DNA from: Larix kaempferi
Taxonomy: Eukaryota > Streptophyta > Pinopsida > Pinales > Pinaceae
DNA: 64,000 nucleotides
Direction: 5' to 3'
NCBI GenBank assembly: GCA_027924585.1
Contig: BSBM01000372.1
Coordinates: 7,547,001-7,611,000 of the forward strand
Below the pieces are notes generated by a model that was not told the origin of the DNA, ran no database searches, and saw only the letters and a list, made by a program, of their open reading frames with translations. A program made the position numbers and the translations under genes. Shown piece after piece: positions 24,687 through 35,052 of the stretch (position 1 is the stretch's first letter; each line of letters begins with the position of its first letter).

Positions 24687-24774
24687 TAAATATAGTTTTC
24701 TATAACTTATGAAACACTATTTTCGGACAGTAAATATAGTTTTCTATAACTTATGAAACACTATTTTCGGACAC
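24687..24774 (+). repeat. 44-bp exact tandem duplication
   Basis: Two adjacent identical units begin TAAATATAG (24687 and 24731) and end TTTTCGGACA or similar. The lack of differences indicates a recent slippage event. Confidence 0.92.
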
Positions 24775-25611
24775 AAGCAATCGCCGGAAGCACACAAATC
24801 TCAAGAGAATTGAATTATCAATATCTCAAAATCCAGCGTTGAAGATGCCTTCTGGAACACCACTGGACTCCTTGTCGACTTCTCTTTGCAGGCTACACAA
24901 CTCTTGCTTTGTGTTTATACAAAAGCGTTCCCTCACTTTCTCATTCCATTACAGACATCTCTCAAAGGGTTACCTTTCCGAACATATTCAGTTCAAAATT
25001 GTCACTCGGTGGTCGAAATAACCCATATGCAAATCCGACAATATATTTTTTAAATATTAAAATAAATTTTAGGAATAGAAAATATAATACAAAATCAGGT
25101 AATTACAGAAGCATATGCGCATAACAGATGGACTGCCCAAATCACGTATCGACTCCAATACAGAACTTCTTAATTTGCAAAGCCCCGAGAAGATTTTCGC
25201 AGATGTACAGAAAAACTCAACACTCAGCCGACACAAATATTCCATTGTCACCCTTGCCTTGGAAGTCAGAGACCGCAGAAAAAGCAGGTTGAAATCCATG
25301 ATCTCGCCAGTGCTCAGACTCCGCTCCTCTGTGATCGTGGGTAGCTTTTTGGCGCAAGACTGCCGTTTCACCACGCATTCCTTCCGGGAAGGGGCGATTT
25401 CTATCCACTGCCCTTTCCCCGGTGCTACCATTTTCAAAATCACCATTAACAAAGTTTTCCTGGAGTAAACAATCTTTAAATCAAAACCACAAGGCGACTT
25501 CTTTGCAAACTGCAATACAAGGCGACTTAAAGCCCGTTTTATAGCAAAAAACTGCTTGCAGAGCACGCAAATCAGAATATTCTCCGATTTTTTAGCACTG
25601 TGATGTTTACA
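24775..25611. other. Segment E interior next to right arm, no gene recognised
   Basis: Mixed-composition DNA between the 44-bp tandem and the right inverted repeat. Open frames on both strands near 25,070-25,570 lack any family resemblance, and GC rises towards the arm. I see nothing that supports a gene. Confidence 0.4.
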
Positions 25612-26247
25612 ACACCTGACGTGGGCTTTGATGAATCACAGAAACGCCGACTCCGGCACATTTGTAGAACGCCAGAAAGTGCATGGACCGACATTTGGAT
25701 GGACGGAATCACAAAAACGCCGACTCGGGCACAATTGTGGAACACCGCAAAGATCATGGACTGGCAGAGTTCATGAAAGAGCCTGAAAACCAGTGGATAT
25801 TATTTCATATAGATCATCTTCCTACTTAAGACTGAAAAATACTTAAGACTGAAAAAAACTTGTAGAGGTTTTCAGCTGAAAGTGCGTTTGGCGGGCTTAC
25901 AAATTCAAAATTCGAATTTGAATGTCTCGTGGAGCGCGATTATTCAATTTAAAATTCAAACCAAGAGGACATCGTTAATGTACAATGTATGTGCATTTGC
26001 CGTATGTGTCGTCCATATGGAATGGGGCATGGGGCCGTATTTATCATCCATGTGACATGGGGCATGGATCATGCGACCAGCAAGATGTTGAAGTTGCATG
26101 CGGATGTCTGCGGATAGTCATGGGAGCAGCATTGCCGGAAAAAAACTAAACGTCGGGAGTATAATGATTGAGCCATCTATTCGTACCTAGGTCAGAGGCT
26201 CCTGCAGCAGACTTAATTAGTCTGCTGCGGGGTGCATATGGCTTGCC
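25612..26247 (-). repeat. Right long inverted repeat of segment E
   Basis: This is the reverse complement of 12145-12720, ending at the tip GGCTTGCC. Its inner part holds a ~75 bp tandem duplication: 'GAATCACAGAAACGCCGACT' near 25,634 and 'GAATCACAAAAACGCCGACT' near 25,708, each followed by a 'GGCACA.TTGT.GAAC' word. The left arm has a single such unit. Next to the tip, the outer element's LTR resumes mid-sequence at GGTGAGTAGG. Confidence 0.8.
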
Positions 26248-26549
26248 GGTGAGTAGGAGATAATGAGATTATTTTTTGACATGATGGTCATATAATAAAG
26301 AATCCATCCAATTGACCAAGAAAACACACCACGATGTTTGACACAAGAGACCGACGAAGCCACTCACATGAAAGATGACCATTAAGTGAACCCACTAGAC
26401 AAAGGCTGGATATTTCCCCGCAAGTTTCCCTGCATGTGCAAATTAGCTGTACGCCATGAACTTAGATCAAGCTCTGAGAATGGGATATTAGGGATGACAA
26501 ATGGATGGACGATGCATATAATAGATCCATTCCAAATCTAAGACACTAT

Positions 26550-29395
26550 CTAAATGCACCCGTGCTGGACAACTTTGGTAATTTGAAAGCCTTGGTTTCC
26601 AAATACATTGTTAGTAGATACCATGAAGGCAAGTTATGATTCGACAAGCCATTTAAAATAAATGACTCCCTCATTGCACATATCTTAGGTTTACCCAAAA
26701 GGGACGAGCGGTGCCAATATGAAACAAGCCATTACCATTGCTTGAAGAACTCACAAAAACACCTTATTATCAACAAGATCACCTACATGTCGGTTAAGTT
26801 TTCCGCCATTATTATCTCCATTTGCTTGACCAATTTCGTCGAACCATCTGACATTAAGGTTGAGATGTTAGAAGCTGTAAAAGCCATCAACAACGAAGGA
26901 AAAATATATAGTTGGGATGAAAACCTAACTAGAGTTATTAGAATCAACTGCGATAAATGCTAGGAGACTAGGCATGCAATTTGGTTTTTGCCACTCTTAA
27001 TATGGATAGCGATGTCGTATATTTTACCAGTCGGTGATCCCAAATTCACCAAGACCTCCACGCCACTAATAAATTCAAATATTTTGCACCTAAAGGGTTC
27101 ACCAAATGATAAAAAATTGCCAAGATGTGGCTAGAGAATTGGTTTTAGGTACTGAAAAATACTTGCTTCTGATGGCGAGTCCCCTAGAAATTCAGGCGAA
27201 GCCTTCCTTCGTTGGCACACATCCAGCTAGACTTAGACCATACCGAAGTTTGGTACTTTGACGGAAAACAAGGGAATCCATCCTAACTAGATTAATACCT
27301 GATGATGCAAGACATATTCGCGGACCTATCCAACCACTCCAAGGATGTCTTACATATACCATAATTTTGCTGGAGAAATCCTGTCACTATCAGCGAACCA
27401 TTGAATGACAGTGAGATAGAAAACTAGTACAAAGTTGGGATGTACTTAATTTTTTTTGCACCAAATGACAATCTCATCGAGACAAATCCACTTATCATAG
27501 TGTTATTGATAATCAAGAAGTAGCTAGTAGAAGAAGAATCGACAGGTCAAACAACTGAAGAAGATGAATTCCATGAAGAAGAATAACACTTGGAGCTAGA
27601 CCTATCAAAAGAGAAGCTCGAACTAGTGGCTAAGTATATATTTACCGGGAAGCAGACCTTCAGAGCAACCTAACCCAAGCAAACAAAAAACAATTGATGC
27701 TTAATGCACCCATAGAAGATGACTTGGAGGAACTCCACGCTGAAGCGAAGGAATTCATCCTAGAAGCTTCTCGCAATAAAGTCACCATTGAGAAGCAGAT
27801 AAAAAATAAATTGATGATACAAGACACTGGAAAATAGGTAACCCCTCCTCCTTCTAGAACCAAAAATTTATTTAAATAACTATGCATTCCCAAGCCGATG
27901 ATCCTGTCCTGGTCCCTAACAATTCCCCACCTCTACCACCCACTAATATCGAAGAAGTAATTTCTCCTCAGGGAATCTCAAAGATGAGAGCATATTTTGC
28001 TAAATTAACTCACCTTGTCCCCAACTGGTAGTACCTAGTTATAGAAAACCTTGTCATCAAAGCCTTTGGACTCCCAGACCGAGTGCACCTACCACTTCAA
28101 GGAGTACATTTTCCCAACGAACCCTCTATATCCAAGTCACCCAAAAAGTACATTCCCTTGAAATCCTTTAAAACAATTTTGAAAAATCAACACCTTTTGT
28201 TGACTAATACAGTAATTTTTACTTAGTCTACCCTCACAACAAGTGTACCTATTGAATTAACCTCTTGAGCCACCTCCTCATCGAGCTCAGCATCAATAGT
28301 TCCGTTGAAAAACATACTCCCGTAAACTACCTTGCTTCTATTGACTGCTTTAACCTTGTCAAGTACTCTACCCCCATCGAGTATATTACCCTTGTTGAGT
28401 ACTCTAGCCACGATGCATACTCTGACCTTGCTAACTACACCACTCGCGATGATGACCATTCCACCATTGTCCCCACATACTTCGACCGATATAGCTACCT
28501 TGACCGGGGTCACTACACGACCCACAACAAGTATTTCTTCGACCCCTACTATGACTATCCCTACCTAGACCTTAGTAGTCCCAACTTCCGCTACCCTGAC
28601 CTAGATTCAACAAGCACATCAATCACTAGAATAATCATCAAGTAAACATTACAAGAATAAGAAGAAGCAAGTTCCCACACTCATAGTAGCAGTCAAGACA
28701 ACAAGCAATACTTTAGGTGCCAAAGGAGTCTTTGAACCAACTCGAGCCTCAAATCAAGAGTTGGATTATTTCATTAGAATTGGAAATAAAGAAAAACATA
28801 TAAGCAATGTTCAGATGACAAAAAGAAGCTCAAAATTCTTCAGGAGGAGCATAAACAAATATTAAAGAAATGCTCTAAGTTAGTTGCACAAGTCATGCCG
28901 AAACTGGAAGTACCAAAAGACCAGAATCCCATCGACCATATTTCCAGCTTATTCACATCATTTGTTTCTTTTTTACAAGATTTTGTCAACCAAAAGAACT
29001 AGGAAAGTGAATGGGCGAACGCACTTTTATTTGTTGAACACTACAAATTATTCATAGATAGAACAAATAAACTAAAGGAATATGAAGTACAGGAAAACCG
29101 TTTGGATCAATTATTGATCAACTAGTATTCTTACTACAACAATATTTTCATGGATATGGGAAATGTCCATAATAATATAGCTCAAATCTACTAGCAGAAG
29201 GCCATAATAGACTTAGCAACCCTAGCACTTTTGGATAGTCAAGTGGCCATGGAACAAGAGTGCCTCATCGATCTACAAAAGAAGGAAGACCAATGGAAAA
29301 AGCAGGCCAAGTCAGCACAAAGAGAGGTTGACCACCTAACAGTTTAGATACACCAACTGTCACAAGTTGTCGCAACATAACACCTCAATATTGGA
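26550..29395 (+). pseudogene. Decayed ORF of unknown family inside outer element, copy 2
   Basis: Same protein-like layout as 1190-4075: an N-terminal 'KINDSLIAHILGLPK' region, an acidic middle, a Ser/Thr/Pro-rich part near 28,260-28,620 and a coiled-coil-like tail near 28,660-29,370. Most interruptions are shared with copy 1 and a few are private, including a 22-bp deletion near 26,764. One stretch (26742-26963) is open here but broken in copy 1, showing independent drift. No family is recognised. Ends are approximate. Confidence 0.4.
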
Positions 29396-29413
29396 CCTAA
29401 CCTACAAAATATC

Positions 29414-29670
29414 TCTTAGAAATAGTAATTGTTGTAGTTAACTTAGCTTTTACATTCAGTTCCTATTTAGACGTTCAGTTAATAAATGCAATAGCATGCT
29501 TTGCATGCATGCAAAAGCTAGGTTAGAGCTTTTAGGGTTTTCCATAAGTGTTTAAATACACATTAGATTATTGTTTGTATTACATCAGTTGATCTCCATT
29601 TATGAATAAAGATTGAAGAGCCGTAGCTCATTCCGCATTATCTTTGTTTTATTTCTGCCTCCAACCTTCA
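29414..29670 (+). repeat. 5' LTR of copia copy 2
   Basis: 257 bp, aligned end to end with 4092-4348. The terminal dinucleotide is TC instead of TG. The following primer site reads TGGTATCATAGC, one base off the canonical site. Confidence 0.92.
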
Positions 29671-30188
29671 GTTTGGTATCATAGCTTAGGAGAAGATCAA
29701 ATTGGTAGCATATTTTTCGAGAGAAGCCAAAGCCGTAGCTTTGAAGAATATGTAAGTTTTTTGAAGAATTTTCACACAAAAAAAAAACAAATTTTTTTTT
29801 GGAGAAATTATAAAAAAGTTTTTTTTTGGAACTACCGCGGCCTCCATATAGGCTAGAGCACGGTAATTTAGAGAACTACTGCGGCCTCTCCATAGGCCAA
29901 AGCGCAGTAGTTGCGAGAGATGCGAGGTAAAAAAAAACACGAATTATCACAGCCTCCATATAGTCTAGAGCGCAATAGTTGCTAGTGACCCGCAATAATT
30001 AGGGAAAGAGAGTAAATGTTTTTTATGAGAGTGATTTTTTTTTTTACTTTCACGAAGTTGTTTTCTTTTACGAGATTCTTTGAGTAAGAATTTTTCTTTT
30101 TACAAAAGAAGAAGATATTTTTCAAATCTTGTTTAAGAGGGAGACATTATTTTGAAAAAAGAGGAAGGAGATTATTTTGAAAAAGCCA

Positions 30189-33100
30189 GTGAAGGACACC
30201 GCAGCGTCTATGGCTTCTAGCAGCAATCAATCTCAGATTTCTCCTCTTACAGGGAAAAAGGACTATGATGTCTAGGCCACGAGGATGTCGGTTTATCTCA
30301 GGTCAGAAGATGCATTGGAATATGTCGTGAATGGCTATTCCGAACCTGCATATGATGCAGCATTTCAAGTCCTTTCAAATGCAGAAAAGGATGTCTTGCG
30401 AGCGCACAGGAAGAAGGATGCAAAGGCACTGCATCTCATAATGAACGCTTTGGATAACAACGTATTTCCAAATATATCAGCCTCGTTACATGCCAAAGCA
30501 GAATGGGATACCTTGTAGACCAGTTATCAAGGTGCCGGTAAGGTACAAACATCAACACTCCAAAACCTAAGAAGAGACTTTGAAGATCTGAAGATGAAAG
30601 AATTAGACTCAGTAGATTCTTTCATGACCAAAGTCATGGGGATTGTTAATCAACTGAATATCTATGGTGAAAAGATTGGATATCAAAGGTTGATTGAAAG
30701 GGTTTTGAGATCCCTACCCCACAAATTTGAGTCGAAAGTTTCAGCGATTGAAGAAGCAAAAGTTTTGAGTACTCTCTCTATAGATGAGTTGACTGGATCT
30801 CTACTTTCATATGAATCCAGAATCAACAGGAATGAAGAATCCTCTCTGGAGAATGCTTTCAAAGCACATGTCTCATTCTAAAGAGGCAGAGGAAGAGGCA
30901 GAGGTAGAGGAGGATCAAGAGGGCGAGGAAAAAGTGGCCGAAGTAATGGCAATGGAGGTCAAGATCACCATCATAACCATGAAGGCGGAAACTGCAACAA
31001 AAAAAGGTCAGATAAATCTAATATTCAGTGTTATTATTGCAAAAAATTCGGGCATTATGCTCATGAATGTAGAAAGAAATAGTCTGATCAAGCAAATCAT
31101 AAAGCTAATGTAACTAATACCTCTAAGGATAAAGATGATATGTTATTTCTTACATACCATGCTACACATGAAAGCCCAAAGGGACTTTGGCTTTTAGATA
31201 GTGGCTGCAGTAACCATATGGTAGGTGACATAGGTCTAATTGCAGACCTATATGAATCAGTGAGGACAGAGGTCAAAGTTGGCAAGGATGAGGTTTTTCT
31301 AGTTCTTAGCAAAGGAGTGGTCAACATTCTGACCAAACAAGGCCAACAAAAGACAATCTCAGATGTCTATTATGCTCCAGGATTGAAGCATAATATGCTT
31401 AGCATTGGGAAACTCACTGAAAAGAAATATAGACTTGTCTTTGATGGATCGAACTATGAAATTTATGACAAACCCCCAAATCGATAGGTGATCATCAAAA
31501 TACAAGTGACTAGGAACAGGATGTATCCACTAGTCATGAATTGCAGTAGCAGGGTAACCTCTTTTGCTCAAAAAGCCACTTGCATGGATGATTATTGGTT
31601 ATGACATTTTAGATATGGACATCTTCACGTTGGTGGTATCAAGTTTTTGCAGCAAAAAGAGATGGTAAAAGGATTACTCCCTATGAAGGATCCAGAAAGG
31701 AGTTGTGAGTGTTGCATCATTGCAAAGTAGCATAGGGATAGCTTTCCTAAAGGTATGTCTCGAAGGGCACATGCACCTTTAGAACTTATTCATACTGATC
31801 TGGTTGGACCAATGCAAACTCAATCGATTGGTGAAAGCTATTATTTTCTTACATTTATTAATGATTTAAGTAGAAAAAATTGGGTGTATTTCCTTCGTCA
31901 GAAGTCTGAAACTTTTGGCAAGTTCAAGGAATTTAGGGCTATGGTTGAAAAACAGAGTGGTTATCAACTCGAAATATTGAGATCTGATGGAGGGGGAGAG
32001 TATGAATTAAAGGAATTTCATGATTACTGCAAGCATCATGGAATCAAGAGGCAATTCACTACAAGATATACTCCTCAACAGAATGGTATTGCAGAACGCA
32101 AGAACAGAACCATCATGAATATGGCAAGGAGCATGCTAAAAGGAAGAAATTTGTCCCATGAATTTTGGGGAGACACAATGGCTTGTGCTGTTCATGTGAT
32201 GAATAGATGTCCCACCAAAATTGTGAAGAACAAATTACTAGAGGAAGCATGGTCAGGTATGAGTTGTAATGTTTCTCATTTCAGAATATTTGGTTGTGTT
32301 GCTTATGCTCATGTTCCTAAACAGCTAAGAAAAAAGCTAGACGACAGGAGTGAGAAATATATATTTCTTGGATACGGTGAACAAAATAAAGCCTACAAGC
32401 TACATAACCCTATTACTAAGAAGGTTATCCTCAGTAGAGATGTTTTGTTCAAGGAGGAAGAGTCATGGAATGGAACCATAGATAAGGGTGTGGGAGCTGC
32501 AATACCCCAACCAAAAGATGGAGATGATGAGGAGATGATTGGACAACAAGATCCAGTAGCATCTTCACCAGTAGAAAATACTCCTGAAAGAAGACCTAGA
32601 AGCTTAGTTCGAGGTGAAGCATCAAGTCTGCAATCAGGTAATGAATCTAATCACAGTAATAAAAAGACTAGAAGATTGATAGATATTTATGATGAATTGG
32701 ATGCAAATACCAATTATGTTTTTATTGCTAGTGAACCTGTGTTTTATGAAGAGGTTGTAAAACAAGAGCATTAGGTAAATGTTATGGATGAAGAGATAGA
32801 TTCCATTGAGAGAAATGATACATGGGATCTAGTTGACCTGCCAAAGAATAAGAAACCCATTGGTGTGAAGTAGGTTTATAAAACCAAACTCAATGAAAAA
32901 GGTGAGATTGATAGGTACAAGGCAAAGTTAGTAGCAAAAGGTTTCTCGCAACAACCAGGAATTGATTTTGGAGAAACTTTTGCACGAGTGGCAAGATTGG
33001 ACACAGTAAGAGCAGTCCTAGCAATTGCATCACAAAAAAATGGAAAGTGTATCAAATGGATGTCAAGTCGAAATTCTTGAATGGAATTCTTGAAGAAGAA

Positions 33101-34267
33101 ATTTATGTGGAGCATCCACATGGGTATGAAATAAAAGAACATGAAGAGAAAGTTTACAAGTTGAAGAAAGCTCTATATGGGCTCAAGCAAGCTCCAAGAG
33201 CTTGGGAGAGCAGAATTGATTCTTATCTGATAAAAAATGGTTTTAGCAGAAGCAGTAGCAAACCAACACTTTACATAAAGGTAAATCAACAAGGATAGAT
33301 TTTAATAGTTTGTTTGTATGTTAATGATATGATTTTTACAGGTGACCTCTCAGTATATGAGTTCAAGGCAGCTATGAAAGAGTTTGAGATGACAGACCTT
33401 GGATTGATGAGGTTTTTTCTTGGCCTAGAAGTAGAACAGTCAGAAAAAGGTATATTTATCTCTCAAAATTAATATGCTAATGAAGTTCTTAAGCGATTCA
33501 AAATGCTCAATTGCAAAACAACACCTACACCAGTGGCAACAGGTACTAAGTTGAGAAAAGAAGATGGCAGTCCCAATGTAGATCCAACATTGTATAAGAG
33601 ACTTGTAGGAAGTCTCATGTATCTCACAGCTATGAGACCTGATATTATGTTTGCTGTCAGCTTGATTTCGAGGATCATGGAGTCTCCCAAAGACTCACAT
33701 TGGCAAGTTGGAAAAAGGATCTTACGATATGTTGCAAGGACTTCAAGCTATGGAATTTTATGCACTGAGTATGATGTTTAGACAAGTTTCACTGACAGTG
33801 ATTTTGCAGGAACTTTGGATGACAGGAAGAGCACTTCCGGTCATGTTTTTCATCTTGGATCAGGGGTGATTTCATGGGCATCCAAGAAGAAACCCATTGT
33901 GACACTTCCATCGGCAGAAGCAAAGTATGTAGCAGCAACATCAATAGCATGTCAAGCAGTCTGGTTACGCAGAGTTTTAGAAGGTCTTCAACAGAAACAA
34001 GAAGGACTAACCACAGTTTATTGTGACAACAATTCAGCAATCACTCTATCCAAGAACCATGTTTTTCACCAGAAAAGAAAGCACATTGATACTAGATATC
34101 ACCTCATAAGAGAACTTGTGAACAATGGTGAAGTTCGTGTTGAGCATTGTAAATCGATTGACCAATTGGCTGACATATTCACAAAGCCATTGGCAAAAGA
34201 TATTTTTGAAATTCATAGAAATAATTTAGGCATTGTAAAAGTTGCAGTAGTCAGGAGTAGTAATTAA
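30189..34267 (+). pseudogene. copia gag-pol polyprotein, broken (copy 2)
   Basis: The start codon equivalent to 4866 is GTG here; the next in-frame ATG is at 30210. Domains are as in copy 1: gag, CCHC knuckle 'CYYCKKFGHYAHEC' near 31033, protease 'LLDSGCSNHM', integrase with 'NGIAERKNR', RT, and RNase H with 'TDSDFAG', ending at TAA 34265-34267. Stops occur at 30273 (the shared TAG), 30516, 30879, about 31080, 31485, about 31602, about 31728, 32772, about 32871, 33296, about 33470 and 33779. A one-base deletion in an A-run near 33033 shifts the frame. The RT active site reads YVND instead of YVDD near 33320. Integrase from 31755 to 32774 is the longest open piece. Confidence 0.94.
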
Positions 34268-34274
34268 GAGGGAG

Positions 34275-34531
34275 TGTTAGAAATAGTAATTACTTCAGTT
34301 AACTTAGATTTTACATTCAGTTCCTATTTAGATATTTAGTTAATAAATGCAACAGCATGCTTTGCATGCATGCAAAATCTACGTTAGAGCTTTTAGGGTT
34401 TTCCATAAGTGCTTAAATACACATTAGATTATGGTTTGTATTACATCAGTTGATCTCTGTTTATGAATCAAGATTGAAGAGCCGTATCTCATTCCACATT
34501 ATCTTTGTTTTATTTCTGCCTCCAACCTTCA
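34275..34531 (+). repeat. 3' LTR of copia copy 2
   Basis: 257 bp, starts TGTTAGAAATAG and ends CCAACCTTCA, followed directly by ATATC. It is preceded by a GAGGGAG purine tract just after the gag-pol stop. Confidence 0.93.
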
Positions 34532-34845
34532 ATATCAAAAGTATGTCAATAACAGAGAAGCTTACAAGATTGTCTGAACTCATCACAATCAGCCTCAACA
34601 TTCAATATGTCAAAAGTATGCCAATAACATATGTTCTGCATGCTTAGGAAGATTCCCAAAGATGCCTAGCCTCGCCGGTAGAAGCAATTGTAGAAGCTTG
34701 TGTTGAAGAAGCCCTATCGGGTGCAACATCCAGTCTAAAGCAGACATACATTTTTTTGTACAAATAGTTTGTAACAAGTTTTTGTAATTAGACATCTCTC
34801 AATTCTCTTTGAGGTGAAGATGTGTATTTTTGGTGGGGGAGATAT

Positions 34846-35052
34846 TGGAGGATCCTAGTCGACTTGTTGACTAGGTCCTCCCAACCGACCGTAGTCGGGT
34901 CGGTCCAGTCAATTAGATAGTTAACTGACCGAGCAATCAATGATAACTGACTAACTACATTGTAACCTGTATAAATAGGACGGTGAGCCAGAGGTAAGGG
35001 GAGCTTCTTTTTGTACATGATAGTCATATAATAAAGGACAACCAATTGCTTT
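34846..35052 (+). repeat. 3' LTR of outer element, copy 2 (left part, split by gypsy)
   Basis: Begins TGGAGGATCC after the purine tract GGTGGGGGAGATAT and includes TGTATAAATAGG near 34,970 and ATAATAAAGG near 35,030. It is cut at GCTTT (35048-35052), where the gypsy inserted. The remaining end resumes at 48513-48530 after the duplicated GCTTT. Confidence 0.8.

Larger units (their letters stand above)
12145..26247. mobile_element. Segment E: 14.1 kb bounded by long inverted repeats, at the duplication junction
   Basis: The segment starts GGCAAGCCATATGCACCCC and ends with the exact reverse complement (ending GGTGCATATGGCTTGCC). The inverted similarity extends about 575-640 bp inward. About 19 bp from each tip is a near-perfect palindrome (GCAGCAGACT...AGTCTGCTGC). 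Long inverted repeats without transposase coding are typical of Mutator-like or foldback elements. The nine bases outside the two tips (ATCCTTCCT and GGTGAGTAG) do not match, so there is no intact target-site duplication. The interior holds a gypsy RT fossil, LTR-like pieces, a palindromic minisatellite and AT-rich DNA. It could be one composite element or two ends of separate elements. Confidence 0.6.
29414..34531 (+). mobile_element. Ty1/copia LTR retrotransposon, copy 2 (defective, nested)
   Basis: Same element and same insertion site as 4092-9204. The target-site duplication is intact here: ATATC at 29409-29413 and at 34532-34536. The 5' LTR start has mutated from TG to TC, and the primer-binding site has one substitution. 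Because site, flanks and at least one nonsense mutation are shared with copy 1, it arose by segmental duplication, not by a second transposition. Confidence 0.95.

Noticed and set aside
25069-25566. A 165-codon minus-strand frame next to the right arm of segment E
   Set aside because: An antisense frame is also open over much of it; there are no domain motifs or amino-acid patterns of a real protein.
12145-26247. Helitron interpretation of segment E because of the tip hairpin
   Set aside because: Helitrons lack long terminal inverted repeats and have TC...CTRR ends; these ends are GGCAAGCC/GGCTTGCC with ~0.6 kb inverted arms.
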